DNA of 64,000 nt. It comes from Lachnospiraceae bacterium (GTDB taxonomy: Bacteria > Bacillota > Clostridia > Lachnospirales > Lachnospiraceae). The notes under the pieces are model-generated. The model was not told the DNA's origin, made no database searches, and was given only the letters and a program-made list of their open reading frames with translations. The position numbers were made by a program, and so were the translations under genes. The stretch covers positions 1-64,000 of the forward strand of contig CAJTHM010000014.1 of NCBI GenBank assembly GCA_910576125.1. The letters are read 5' to 3'. Every line of letters starts with the position of its first letter. Positions within the stretch are counted from its first letter, which is position 1. Positions 35,483 to 44,351 of the stretch are shown here, piece after piece.

Positions 35483-36553
35483 ATGAAAATAGGAGAGATT
35501 GACCACAATCTTGCGGTGGAAACCAGGCTGGACATCAAGGGCCTGAGATACCGGAATGCCTTGGAGGAGCCCTTTGACATCTACGGATTGTACCGGCCCA
35601 GGGAGACAGGCGCCTACAGGCGCATGCCCGGAGAAACAGCGGAGCGGGTAAGCCAGGGAGTTCTGGGTTTGAGCACCCATACAGCGGGAGGGCGCATCCG
35701 TTTCCGGACGGATTCCCCCTATGTGGCGGTGAAAGCAAAGCTTACGGGACAGTGCTTCATGCCCCATATGCCCCTGACCGGCAGCCATGGCCTGGATCTG
35801 TATGTCCATGACGGGGAAGCGGACGTATTCAAGGGGACGTTCGTGCCGCCTGTGGAATCCCCCGAGGACTTCGAGTCCGTGCTGTATGTTTATAATGCCG
35901 GGATGAACGAAGTCACGATAAATCTTCCTCTGTACAGCGGAATCTCACAGCTGTATATCGGCCTGGATGAAAATGCGCAGGTGGAGCATGGAAGGAAATA
36001 CCGTTCCCGGAAACCGATTCTGTACTACGGTTCCTCCATCACCCAGGGAGGCTGCGCCAGCAGGCCGGGCAACCACTATCCTCTGGCAATCTCCAGAGAG
36101 AACAATGTGGACTTCATCTGCCTGGGCTTTTCGGGCAGCGCAAAGGGAGAGCCCGTGATGGCGGATTATCTGGCCGACATCGAAGCCAGCGTGTTCGTCT
36201 GCGACTATGACCACGATGCGCCGGACAGGGAGCATCTGGAGCGCACCCATCCCGCGCTGTACAGGCGCTATCGGAAATCGAATCCTAAGACGCCAATCAT
36301 TTTTATCTCCCAGCCGGATATCCGGCTGGCGGATATGGATAGCGTGAGACGCCGGGACGTGATATATCAGACCTACATAGAAGCCCTGAGAAACGGCGAT
36401 GATCGCGTCTTCTATGTGGATGGATACCAGCTCTTTAACGGCAACAGGCGCTATGACTGCACAGTGGACGGCTGCCATCCCAATGACCTGGGCTTCTTTC
36501 GGATGGCGGAGGTGATTGGGGAAGTAGTGCGGCATTGCCTGTCTTTGGTGTAG
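35483..36553 (+). CDS. SGNH/GDSL hydrolase with N-terminal beta domain
   Basis: The start is the ATG at 35483 behind AGGAAAGGAAA. The N-terminal about 165 residues form a jelly-roll-like domain (RFRTDSPYVAVKAKL, HGLDLYVHDGEADVFKG). A GDSL domain follows: block I YYGSSITQGGCASRPGN (nucleophile Ser in GSSIT) and block V DGCHPNDLGFFRM (Asp and His). No signal peptide, so it probably acts in the cytoplasm on acylated sugars. It lies 35 bases before a response-regulator gene and may be co-transcribed with it. Confidence 0.85.
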   Translation: MKIGEIDHNLAVETRLDIKGLRYRNALEEPFDIYGLYRPRETGAYRRMPGETAERVSQGVLGLSTHTAGGRIRFRTDSPYVAVKAKLTGQCFMPHMPLTGSHGLDLYVHDGEADVFKGTFVPPVESPEDFESVLYVYNAGMNEVTINLPLYSGISQLYIGLDENAQVEHGRKYRSRKPILYYGSSITQGGCASRPGNHYPLAISRENNVDFICLGFSGSAKGEPVMADYLADIEASVFVCDYDHDAPDREHLERTHPALYRRYRKSNPKTPIIFISQPDIRLADMDSVRRRDVIYQTYIEALRNGDDRVFYVDGYQLFNGNRRYDCTVDGCHPNDLGFFRMAEVIGEVVRHCLSLV

Positions 36554-36588
36554 CCATAGATGATTGCCCGAGGAAAAGGAAACTGAGA

Positions 36589-37284
36589 ATGCAATATGAT
36601 TGTCTGATTATAGATGACGAAAAACTGCTTGCGGACAGTACGGCGGAGTATTTCAATCTCTTCGGCGTCAATACGGCGGTGGCCTACAGCGCGGCACAGT
36701 GCCGGAAGTTTTTTGAGACGGATACGGCACAGCTTCTGTTGCTGGACATCAACCTGGGGGACGGCAGCGGCTTTGCCCTGTGCAGGGAACTCCGGGAAAA
36801 GACAGAGATTCCCATCCTCTTCATCTCCGCCCGGAGCAGCGATGACGACAAGATAATGGCGCTGCATATCGGAGGGGACGACTATGTGCAGAAGCCCTAT
36901 TCGCTGGGAGTGCTGCTGGCCAAAGTGCAGGCGGTGCTGAAGCGCTATGGACGCCAGGGGAGCTCCTGCCGGGAAAAGGAGAGCTACCGCTGCGGCAGGC
37001 TGGAAATCGACTTTGAGACCAGACAGGTGTCAGTGGAGGGCAGACCTGTGAAGCTGACGGCCCTGGAGTTCAGGCTGCTGTCTTACCTGGTGCGGAATGA
37101 GGACAGGGTGGTCGCCAAGCGGGAACTGTTTGAAAAAGTCTGGGAGGACAGATTCACAGGGGACGGCACATTGAACGTGCACATCCGCAGACTGCGGGAG
37201 GCAATCGAAAAGGAGCCTGGAAATCCGGAACATATCCTCACGGTCTGGGGAGACGGGTACAGATTCTGTAAAGGAGACGGATGA
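36589..37284 (+). CDS. OmpR-family response regulator
   Basis: The start is the ATG at 36589 behind AAGGAAAC. The receiver domain has the acidic pair (IIDDEK), the phospho-acceptor Asp in LLLDINLGDGSG, and the conserved Lys in YVQKPYS. The C-terminal winged helix follows (LTALEFRLLSYLVRNE, then NVHIRRLREAIE). It overlaps the kinase gene by ATGA, so the two are one system. The phased repeats in front of the ABC transporter at 39733 are a likely target. Confidence 0.92.
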   Translation: MQYDCLIIDDEKLLADSTAEYFNLFGVNTAVAYSAAQCRKFFETDTAQLLLLDINLGDGSGFALCRELREKTEIPILFISARSSDDDKIMALHIGGDDYVQKPYSLGVLLAKVQAVLKRYGRQGSSCREKESYRCGRLEIDFETRQVSVEGRPVKLTALEFRLLSYLVRNEDRVVAKRELFEKVWEDRFTGDGTLNVHIRRLREAIEKEPGNPEHILTVWGDGYRFCKGDG

Positions 37285-38576
37285 AAAAACGTACTTTTAT
37301 AATCGCCCAGATATTCATCCTGGCGATATGGCTGACCCTGCTCCTTTCTTTCGCGCTGCAGGAGACGGACAGCTTTCAGGATGCAGTGGCAGTAAACGAA
37401 GCGCTGCAGTCGGTGCGGGCGGACTGGGACAGACTGGAGAGCCATGAGAACCGGACAGATTTATCCTATGTGGTTCTGGACACAGAGGGGAACGTGCTGT
37501 ACCGGACAGGCGCAGGATTAAGCGAGAGCGTCAACCGGGCAATCGTTCACAGAGACACGATTCTGGACATTGAGAAAGAGGGGGTTGTGGCGGGCAGGCT
37601 GATAGTGTTCAATGACAGCTCCGGAATCCTGGAGTCCCGGAAGCGGACGGTGACGCTTGCCATGGCGGGGAGCGCGCTGGTCCAGTGGGCCCTCTGCGTC
37701 TGGTACCTGTTTTACCTGAGGCGCGTCATCATCAGGCCTTTCCGGAAATTAAAGGATTTCGCCAGGCGGGTCGCCGGGGGCAATCTGGACGTCCCCCTTG
37801 CCATGGACAGGGAAAATCTGTTTGGGGCCTTTACGGAGAGTTTTGACATTATGCGGGATGAGCTGAAAAAGGCCCGGATGGCAGAGGCGAAAGCCAATGC
37901 TGAGAAAAAGGAACTGGTGGCAAAGCTGTCCCACGATATCAGGACGCCGGTGGCCAGCATCAAGGCCGCTGCCGAGGTGGGAGCGGCCCTGGCCAGCGAA
38001 AGAAAGACCCGGGAGAATTATGGACAAATCATCCGTAAAGCAGATCAGATAGACGCGCTTGTCTCTAATTTGTTCACTGCCACGCTGGAGGAGCTGGAGC
38101 AGCTTACCGTGGCGTCTGTGGACATGGAGAGCAGCGAACTGGCGGCCATGCTGGAAAGCGCGGACTATTTCAGCTATGCGGCGGTTCCGCCCATTCCGGA
38201 GTGCCTGCTGCATGCGGACAGGCTCCGGCTGCAGCAGGTGTTCGACAATATCTTCGCCAACTCCTATAAATACGGCGGAGGTGCACCTCAGGGGACAGGT
38301 ACCTTTCCGGAAAACAGGAAGATTGACGTGACTCTGCGGCGGGAGAACGGATACCTGGCCGTCTGCATCGAAGACTGTGGCGGGGGCGTGAAAGAGGAGG
38401 AACTGCCCTTTTTGAAAGAAAAATTCAGGCGCGGCAGCAATACTGGGAATCTGGAGGGAGCGGGGCTTGGGCTCTATATCTCCGATTACTTCATGAAAGA
38501 GATGGGAGGGGAGCTCCTGGTGGAGAATGGGGAAAATGGCCTGAGAGTGACGGTTGCCATCTGCCTGAGCAAATGA
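37281..38576 (+). CDS. Sensor histidine kinase
   Basis: The ATG overlaps the regulator stop (ATGA). The 431-residue kinase has a membrane helix at residues 6-26, an external sensor part of about 100 residues, and a second helix near residue 130. HAMP, then HisKA with LVAKLSHDIRTPVASIKAA (phospho-His), and HATPase boxes NIFANSYKYGG, EDCGGGV and GAGLGLYISDYF follow. With the ABC transporter downstream it resembles kinases that control peptide or drug export. Confidence 0.92.
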   Translation: MKKRTFIIAQIFILAIWLTLLLSFALQETDSFQDAVAVNEALQSVRADWDRLESHENRTDLSYVVLDTEGNVLYRTGAGLSESVNRAIVHRDTILDIEKEGVVAGRLIVFNDSSGILESRKRTVTLAMAGSALVQWALCVWYLFYLRRVIIRPFRKLKDFARRVAGGNLDVPLAMDRENLFGAFTESFDIMRDELKKARMAEAKANAEKKELVAKLSHDIRTPVASIKAAAEVGAALASERKTRENYGQIIRKADQIDALVSNLFTATLEELEQLTVASVDMESSELAAMLESADYFSYAAVPPIPECLLHADRLRLQQVFDNIFANSYKYGGGAPQGTGTFPENRKIDVTLRRENGYLAVCIEDCGGGVKEEELPFLKEKFRRGSNTGNLEGAGLGLYISDYFMKEMGGELLVENGENGLRVTVAICLSK

Positions 38577-38605
38577 CCCGGATAAAGCTGCAAAAATATT
38601 TTTGG

Positions 38606-38634
38606 TTGATTTTATGCTGCAAATTATGTATAAT
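38606..38634 (+). promoter_or_regulatory. Promoter of the candidate antitoxin RNA
   Basis: TTGATT (38606-38611) and TATAAT (38629-38634) are 17 bases apart. Transcription would begin near 38641 and run towards the toxin gene on the other strand. Confidence 0.65.
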
Positions 38635-38640
38635 ATGCTT

Positions 38641-38757
38641 AGCAGGGCAGCCGAAAGGTGAGTGCGAGTCACCCGTCCCGGCGAATAACTACATTAGGCA
38701 TCAAGAAATAGTCGTCCAGTCATTGCTAGTGAGCGGGACGGCTATTTCATATTTTTC
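38641..38757 (+). ncRNA. Candidate type I antitoxin RNA
   Basis: The RNA would start near 38641 after a consensus promoter. It contains a short hairpin (GGTGA-GTGCGAG-TCACC) and no ORF. It ends in a hairpin where GAAATAGTCGTCC (38704-38716) pairs with GGACGGCTATTTC (38736-38748), followed by ATATTTTT. Its 3' end is complementary to the 3' end of the toxin mRNA from 38742-38825 on the minus strand. That is the RatA/TxpA-like convergent arrangement. Confidence 0.65.
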
Positions 38758-38825
38758 AGATTCAGAATTGCCACAATCAGCAGCGCCATGGTCAGGATGA
38801 CCATGAATTCCTCGTATGTACTCAT
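38742..38825 (-). CDS. Type I holin-like toxin peptide (27 aa)
   Basis: The minus-strand ATG at 38825 follows GGTGGTGATT. The 27-residue peptide begins MSTYEEFMVILTMALLIVA and ends in a Lys-containing tail. The pattern is a short polar start, one hydrophobic helix and a basic end. That is the 'putative holin-like toxin' (TxpA/BsrG-like) family of Firmicute type I toxin-antitoxin systems. The peptide would insert in the membrane. It was missed by length-filtered gene finding. Confidence 0.75.
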   Translation of the reverse strand: MSTYEEFMVILTMALLIVAILNLKNMK

Positions 38826-38894
38826 AATAATCACCACCTTCCGCAGGACTGGGAATGGGTGAGAGCACGTCCCCCGGCTGCCCGGGTAAGCATA

Positions 38895-38923
38895 TTACAG
38901 GAACCGTTTCGCGAACCCTGTAA
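38895..38923. promoter_or_regulatory. 29-base imperfect palindrome upstream of the toxin gene
   Basis: TTACAGG at 38895-38901 pairs with CCTGTAA at 38917-38923 around a core containing TTCGCGAA. It lies in the toxin leader, between the toxin and the XRE regulator gene, and may be an operator or a stable hairpin in the toxin mRNA leader. Confidence 0.5.
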
Positions 38924-38970
38924 TCAAGTATTGTATTCTCATAGTGCATTTTTGATTCAGGAGAGCTGTC

Positions 38971-39531
38971 CTATGCCGGTTCATTCGGAGGTTTTTGATA
39001 CCTGGCTGCTTCGGAAAGAGTTGCCGCATATTCGGCGACTTTTCTCTGTCCTTCCTCATTCAGGGGCGCACATGTGCTTTCGTACCATTCGCGCTGCTTT
39101 TGAAGCAGTTTGGCATATGCCGCCATACGGGCATGGAAGTTGCTGTTTTTCTCAAATTCCATTGTCATAAGAGGGAGTCCGTTTTCGTCTCTGACTGAAA
39201 ACTCTGCCGGGGACGCTTCGGTTTCAGAAATCGTTTCCCTGGGAGCGCCATCAGGAGAAAGCGGCTTTGCCGTTTGCGATATTTTGCCGTTTGCGATTTC
39301 ATAGAGATCTCCGAAAAATCTATAATAGCTCTCCTCGTTTTCCAGAAGATATGTTGCCGATACTTTGAAGTAATCAGCTATTTTCTGAAGCATATCCAGG
39401 CCGGGCTCACGCTTTGCGTTTTCCCAGTTGAAAACAGCGTTTTGTGTCACATGAAGTTCATTCGCGAGCGCAGTCTGGGTCAAGCCATGCTTAAGCCTTA
39501 ATTGTTTTAGTATTTCCGGAAAACGCGCCAT
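38971..39531 (-). CDS. XRE family transcriptional regulator
   Basis: The 186-residue protein starts with a lambda-repressor-like HTH (LKQLRLKHGLTQTALANELH, then VTQNAVFNWENAKREPGLDML). A linker and a C-terminal helical region of unknown function follow (NFHARMAAYAKLLQKQREWYE). ATG at 39531 follows GAAAGGAC. It is divergent from the ABC transporter operon and could regulate it, itself or the type I toxin. Confidence 0.85.
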   Translation of the reverse strand: MARFPEILKQLRLKHGLTQTALANELHVTQNAVFNWENAKREPGLDMLQKIADYFKVSATYLLENEESYYRFFGDLYEIANGKISQTAKPLSPDGAPRETISETEASPAEFSVRDENGLPLMTMEFEKNSNFHARMAAYAKLLQKQREWYESTCAPLNEEGQRKVAEYAATLSEAARYQKPPNEPA

Positions 39532-39585
39532 AGTTACAGTCCTTTCCGAAACAACAAAGTGGTGTATTTGCTATTTACATAGAAA

Positions 39586-39614
39586 ATAATAGCATATTGG
39601 TGTTCTGAATGCAA
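39586..39614 (-). promoter_or_regulatory. Promoter of the XRE gene
   Basis: On the minus strand TTGCAT (39609-39614) and TATTAT (39586-39591) are 17 bases apart. The region is shared with the upstream edge of the phased repeats at 39629. Confidence 0.6.
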
Positions 39615-39628
39615 TACCTAATCTTGCA

Positions 39629-39672
39629 TTTAAGGTATTTTTAAGGATTGAGTAAAGACATTTAAGGATTGA
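39629..39672 (+). promoter_or_regulatory. Phased TTTAAGG repeats, likely response-regulator site
   Basis: TTTAAGG occurs at 39629, 39640 and 39661 (steps of 11 and 21 bases). The last two copies extend to TTTAAGGATTGA. The spacing equals one and two helical turns, as expected for tandem OmpR-family regulator binding. It lies 60-100 bases before the ABC transporter start and is the best candidate target of the response regulator at 36589-37284. Confidence 0.7.
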
Positions 39673-39732
39673 AATGGGAAAATGGAACCTGTAAAGGCCG
39701 CATACGCGGAAACGAAACGGAGGTACTGATAT

Positions 39733-40491
39733 ATGAAGAAAGTTCTGCTGAAAACCGAGGGCCTGAGTAAATCCTTTTCAAACGGCGGCGTGCTGCAGCA
39801 TGTGCTGAAGAACATCGATCTGCAGCTCTATGAGGGCGACTTCACCGTCATCATGGGAGCCAGCGGCGCTGGGAAATCCACGCTTTTATACGCCCTCTCC
39901 GGGATGGATACGCCCACCCTGGGCACGATTACCTGCGGAGAGGAGGTCATATCCGGTTACAGTTCCGATGAGCTGGCGGTCTTTAGGCGCAGGGCCTGCG
40001 GCTTCGTGTTCCAGCAGATTTACCTGATCGACGGCATGAGCGTCATGGACAATGTGCTGGCGGCGGGACTTCTGGTGAACCGGGACAGAAAGGAAGTGCT
40101 GGCCCGGGCGAAGGAGCTGCTGAAGGCGGTGGACATCCGGGAAGAATCCTGGGGGAAATTCCCCACCCAGCTTTCAGGGGGAGAGGCCCAGCGGGTGGGC
40201 ATCGTCCGCGCCCTGATCAATTCCCCCCGGATTGTCTTTGCCGACGAGCCCACGGGGGCCCTGAATTCCAAGACCGGCCTGGACGTCCTGGACACTTTGA
40301 CCCGGTTCAATGAACAGGGCGTCAGCATGGTCATGGTCACCCACGACATGCGCTCGGCCAGACGGGGCAACCGCATCCTGTACCTGAAGGACGGCGCTAT
40401 CCTGGGAGAGTGCGACCTGGGCAGATATGTATCCGGCGACAGGGCGCGGCATGAAAAACTGGTCGCTTTCTTAGGGGAAATGGGGTGGTAG
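39733..40491 (+). CDS. MacB/BceA-type ABC transporter ATPase
   Basis: ATG at 39733 follows GGAGGTAC. The 252-residue ATPase has Walker A MGASGAGKSTLLYALSG, the Q-loop VFQQIYLIDG, the signature LSGGEAQRVGI and Walker B IVFADEPTGALNS. This sequence type works with FtsX-like permeases. It has no membrane part and is coupled to the permease gene that follows two bases later. The pair probably removes or senses peptide antibiotics or lipids under control of the nearby two-component system. Confidence 0.92.
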   Translation: MKKVLLKTEGLSKSFSNGGVLQHVLKNIDLQLYEGDFTVIMGASGAGKSTLLYALSGMDTPTLGTITCGEEVISGYSSDELAVFRRRACGFVFQQIYLIDGMSVMDNVLAAGLLVNRDRKEVLARAKELLKAVDIREESWGKFPTQLSGGEAQRVGIVRALINSPRIVFADEPTGALNSKTGLDVLDTLTRFNEQGVSMVMVTHDMRSARRGNRILYLKDGAILGECDLGRYVSGDRARHEKLVAFLGEMGW

Positions 40492-40493
40492 AC

Positions 40494-42839
40494 ATGAGGA
40501 AAAGCATTCTGATAGCAGCGTCCAACCTGCGCAGGGCCAAAGGGCAGACGGCAGCCATCACCGTATTGATCCTGCTGGCTTCCGCCATGCTGAACCTGGG
40601 GCTGATGCTGTCCCTGGACTACAAAGACAACTTCGTCCGCTGCTTTGACAATCTCCACGACGGCCATGTGACGCTGGGAATCAGCGCCAGAGACCCCGGA
40701 ATGGAGGATTTCCTGGAGGAAGTCTTTCGGGAGGACGGGCGTGTGGTGGAGTATACGAAAAACGATGCCCTGATTATGGAGGGATACTTCTCCTACAACG
40801 GAGGGGAGGTCAACACGGAATTCGTGATTATGGAAAAAGAGACGGCCCTGAACCGCCCGGTGGGCAGAATGGAAATCGTGGAGGAAGGGGATGAAAAAAG
40901 CGGCATCTATCTTCCCATGCTGTACGGGGCGGATGGGAAAATCGCCGTGGGAGAGGACGTCGAAATCACCATCGGGAACCATACGATGCGTTACAGGGTC
41001 TGCGGGTTCCTGAACAGCGCCATGGCCGGATCCCACAATTGCGCCATGAGCGCGCTGCTGCTGACGGCGGACAAATATGAGGAGCTGGAAGAAGCGGGCT
41101 ATGCGCCGACATCCACTTATGTTTCGGTGCGGATCCGGGATAAGGCGGAGAGCGAGGATTTTGAAGCGGCGGTGAAAAACAAGGTATCCGCCAGATACCA
41201 GTCCGTCAGGCTGCTCAGCAATAACTATGAGCTGGTGTCCTCTTCCCGCTATATCTCCCAGATGATATGTGCCGGTGTAGTCAGCGCCATGGCGTTTATC
41301 GTGACACTGATCACGCTGGTGGTGATCTCCTCCAATGTGATCCAGTATGTCCAGGAGAACATGAAGAATCTGGGGGCCTTAAAAGCTGTGGGATATCAGA
41401 GCAGACAGATCGTGGCGGGGCTTCTGCTGCAGTTCCTGGGGGTGGTGCTTCTGGCTGCCGCGGCGGGCATCGGTCTCTCCTATTGCCTGTTCCCGGCGGT
41501 GAACGACATGATGATCTCCCAGACGGGGATTCCCTACAGGGTGCATTTTCTGCCCATGTCCTGTGCCATTACCCTCTGCGTCATGGTCGGGGCCGTGGCC
41601 CTTGTGGTATGGCTGTCCGCGGGAAGAATCCGGAAGATTGAGCCTATCGTCGCTTTGCGCCAGGGCGTCCTGACCCACAGTTTCAAGCGCAACCATGTGC
41701 CGCTGGAGCGGACGGGAGCGCCTTTGCAGCTGGCGCTGGCCCTGAAGACCTGTGCTTCCGGGATGAAACAGAATGTCACGGTCTGCACCACGATGCTGGT
41801 GCTCTCATTGGTCTTGGTGTTCTCGGCGCTGATGGTGGAAAATGTGATTGTGGACATGGCTCCTTTTATCAATCTGATTGTGGGGGAGACGGCGGATTCC
41901 TGTATCAATGTCAGGGCAGAAGCGGAGGAGGCGCTTTTGGAGAGGGCGGAAGCGGAGGAGGATATCACGAAGCTCTATCTGTACAATTCCGAGGAGGTGC
42001 GCCATGTGGACGGGGTCGCGCTGACCGCAACCATGGCGGAGGATTTCTCCCAGGTGAACAACCAGGATGTCTGCTATCGGGGACGCTTTCCCAGGTTCGA
42101 CAATGAAGTGGCCATCGGCGCAAAGTATGCCTGTGAAAGAGGGCTGGAGATCGGGGACGAGATCACCCTGACAGCGGAGGGGAGAGAGGCGGATTATCTG
42201 ATCTGCGGCTTTACGCAGATATCCAATAACCTGGGCAAGGACTGTCTGCTGACCAGAGAGGGCTATGAGCGGATGGCGGCGTTTTCCAGCATCAGCTTTT
42301 ACATCAATCTGAAAGAGGGGACGGACATAGACGGGTTCAATGAAAGGATGGAAGAGCAGCTTGGAGACGGCATGAACACTGCCATCAATATCCTGTCGGT
42401 CATCGAGGGCTCGGCGAGGGTCTATGTATCGCTGATGAGGGTCATCATCGTGGCGATTCTCCTGTTGAGCGCGGCCACCATCGCTTTCGTGCTGTATCTG
42501 CTGGTGAGGACATTGCTGAACAGCAGAAAAAGGGACTACGGCATCTTGAAGGCCCTGGGCTTTACCACAGGCCAGCTGGTCCTGCAGACAGCGGCCAGCT
42601 TTCTGCCCGCGGTGATTCTCTCTACGATAGCGGGCATTGTGGTGAGCTCTCTGGTCATCAATCCGCTGACGGCGCTGTTCCTGAGCGGAATCGGTATCGT
42701 GAAGTGTACCTTTACCGTGCCCGCAGGGCTGATTGCGGTGTCGGGAGCCGGGATGGTGCTCCTGGCCTTTGGGCTGGCCTGTCTGCTGGCGCTGCGGATC
42801 CGGAAGATTGTTCCTGTGGATTTATTGGCAGGAGAGTAA
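40494..42839 (+). CDS. FtsX-like ABC permease (781 aa)
   Basis: The start is the ATG at 40494 (MRKSILIAASNLRRAKGQ), three bases after the ATPase stop; a GTG at 40485 is inside the previous gene. The protein has an N-terminal helix, a large external domain, and an FtsX block around residues 255-390 (AFIVTLITLVVISSNVIQYV, then MKNLGALKAVGYQ). A second external domain and a C-terminal FtsX block (DYGILKALGFTTGQLV) follow. This two-block layout is that of long lipoprotein- or antimicrobial-peptide-type permeases. Confidence 0.9.
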   Translation: MRKSILIAASNLRRAKGQTAAITVLILLASAMLNLGLMLSLDYKDNFVRCFDNLHDGHVTLGISARDPGMEDFLEEVFREDGRVVEYTKNDALIMEGYFSYNGGEVNTEFVIMEKETALNRPVGRMEIVEEGDEKSGIYLPMLYGADGKIAVGEDVEITIGNHTMRYRVCGFLNSAMAGSHNCAMSALLLTADKYEELEEAGYAPTSTYVSVRIRDKAESEDFEAAVKNKVSARYQSVRLLSNNYELVSSSRYISQMICAGVVSAMAFIVTLITLVVISSNVIQYVQENMKNLGALKAVGYQSRQIVAGLLLQFLGVVLLAAAAGIGLSYCLFPAVNDMMISQTGIPYRVHFLPMSCAITLCVMVGAVALVVWLSAGRIRKIEPIVALRQGVLTHSFKRNHVPLERTGAPLQLALALKTCASGMKQNVTVCTTMLVLSLVLVFSALMVENVIVDMAPFINLIVGETADSCINVRAEAEEALLERAEAEEDITKLYLYNSEEVRHVDGVALTATMAEDFSQVNNQDVCYRGRFPRFDNEVAIGAKYACERGLEIGDEITLTAEGREADYLICGFTQISNNLGKDCLLTREGYERMAAFSSISFYINLKEGTDIDGFNERMEEQLGDGMNTAINILSVIEGSARVYVSLMRVIIVAILLLSAATIAFVLYLLVRTLLNSRKRDYGILKALGFTTGQLVLQTAASFLPAVILSTIAGIVVSSLVINPLTALFLSGIGIVKCTFTVPAGLIAVSGAGMVLLAFGLACLLALRIRKIVPVDLLAGE

Positions 42840-42846
42840 GAAACAG

Positions 42847-42888
42847 GCCCCTGCTGCTGACTGTGCTGCCATACAAAAAGGCAGGGGC
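42847..42888. terminator. Hairpin between convergent genes
   Basis: GCCCCTGC (42847-42854) pairs with GCAGGGGC (42881-42888). It lies between the permease gene and the convergent MATE gene and probably serves one or both as a terminator, although T-runs are short. Confidence 0.5.
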
Positions 42889-42900
42889 TCCCCGAAGCGT

Positions 42901-44277
42901 TCAGCCCGGGGAGGGCTCGTTCTTTTCATCGGTGCGGGTCAGGCTCCGGATCCAGCGGAAACTGTTCCCGTAAATGGCGGCCGGGATGCACTTCAGATAC
43001 TGATCCGCGTTCAGCATAAGCAGCACGATGACCGGGGATGCATCCCAGAGAAACGCGCATGCGAAGGACAGCGGGATGACGATGCACCAGATGACAATCA
43101 GATCCATGATCATCACGTACCGGGTATCGCCGCCGCCGCAGATGACGCCGGTGTTCATGCACATCTGGTAGGACATCACCACCAGCACGGTGGACTCGAT
43201 CAGAATGAAAGCATTGGCCAGGCTCTCCGTCTCCGGTTCCAGCACATACAGACTCAGCAATGGGATGCGGATCAGGAACAGGATGGTTCCCAGCAGGACG
43301 CCGATGCAGAGGAAGATTACCTGGAATGTCCTGGTGTATTCCTTGACTTTAGCCACATCGCCGCTGCCCACGGTCTTCCCGGTCAGGATAGCGGCAGCGG
43401 AGGAAGCGCCTACCGATGTGACTTTCAGGAACAGGAAGATGGTGGAGGAGATGGAGTGGGCAGCGATGGCCCCGGAGGACATGTGTCCCAGGATTACAGT
43501 CTGCAGAGCCGTATTGCAGCCCCACAGGAATCCGGTGGTCACCACGGGTAAGCTGACTCGGATGTAGTCGTTCAACAGTGCGGAATCCATGGTGATGAGG
43601 TCTTTAGCCCGCAGTTTTAGACGTTCATCCCGAAGCAGCACATAGCAGACCACAATCAGGCATTCCATGATGCGGGCGGTCAATGTACCGATGGCAGCGC
43701 CTCGCACACCCATCTCCGGAAAGCCGAAGCGGCCGTTTATCAGGGTGTAGTTGATGGAACAGTTCAGCAGCAGCGCCACGATGGACACGTACAGCGCAAT
43801 GTTCACTTTCTCCACCACCCGCATGCCGCCCAGCAGAATGGTGGTCACGGCGAAGAACAGGTAGCTGAACCGGACGATTGCCAGATAATCCATTCCCTGT
43901 CTGACGATAGCCTCGTCATTGGTAAAGATGCCCACAGCCCCGTGGGGGAACAGGCTTACCAGAGCGAAGAGGAGCGCGGCAATGCCCAGAGCGGCCCAGA
44001 AAGCAATGGCCATCAGCCTGCGGACTGGGTCAGTCTTTTTCTGGCCCCAGTACTGGCTGGCCAGCACCACCATGCCATTACTGATTCCGAAAATGAGCTG
44101 CTGGAGGATGAACTGAATCTGGTTCACCGCCGCCACGCCGGAGAGGGCCGTCTCAGAGTAGCCCCCCAGCATCACATTGTCCGCCAGGTTCACGCTCAAC
44201 ACCACGGCCTGCTGAAGCATCAGGGCGCTCATCAATTTAAAAAAAGTCTTGTAAAAAGTCTTGTCCTTTGTCAGCAT
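42901..44277 (-). CDS. MATE family efflux transporter
   Basis: The start is the ATG at 44277 behind GGGAGTCG; the frame extends further upstream without a signal. The 458-residue protein has twelve hydrophobic segments in two similar halves. MATE features include VLSVNLADNVMLGGYSETALS and VFKQ-like repeats such as GFLWGCNTALQTVILGHMS in the second half. It lies 74 bases after feoAB on the same strand, so it may be in the same transcript. Substrate unknown. Confidence 0.88.
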   Translation of the reverse strand: MLTKDKTFYKTFFKLMSALMLQQAVVLSVNLADNVMLGGYSETALSGVAAVNQIQFILQQLIFGISNGMVVLASQYWGQKKTDPVRRLMAIAFWAALGIAALLFALVSLFPHGAVGIFTNDEAIVRQGMDYLAIVRFSYLFFAVTTILLGGMRVVEKVNIALYVSIVALLLNCSINYTLINGRFGFPEMGVRGAAIGTLTARIMECLIVVCYVLLRDERLKLRAKDLITMDSALLNDYIRVSLPVVTTGFLWGCNTALQTVILGHMSSGAIAAHSISSTIFLFLKVTSVGASSAAAILTGKTVGSGDVAKVKEYTRTFQVIFLCIGVLLGTILFLIRIPLLSLYVLEPETESLANAFILIESTVLVVMSYQMCMNTGVICGGGDTRYVMIMDLIVIWCIVIPLSFACAFLWDASPVIVLLMLNADQYLKCIPAAIYGNSFRWIRSLTRTDEKNEPSPG

Positions 44278-44351
44278 AGTTTCGACTCCCTTTGGTATTG
44301 CGCTTATCTTGCGCTTTCTCTGATTTTCTGTAGCAGACTCTTGCCATCTCT

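Noticed and set aside
42733..43551. 272-codon plus-strand ORF over the end of the permease and the MATE gene
   Set aside because: It is antisense to MATE helices, with a His/Gln/Asp-rich composition typical of shadows of membrane proteins.
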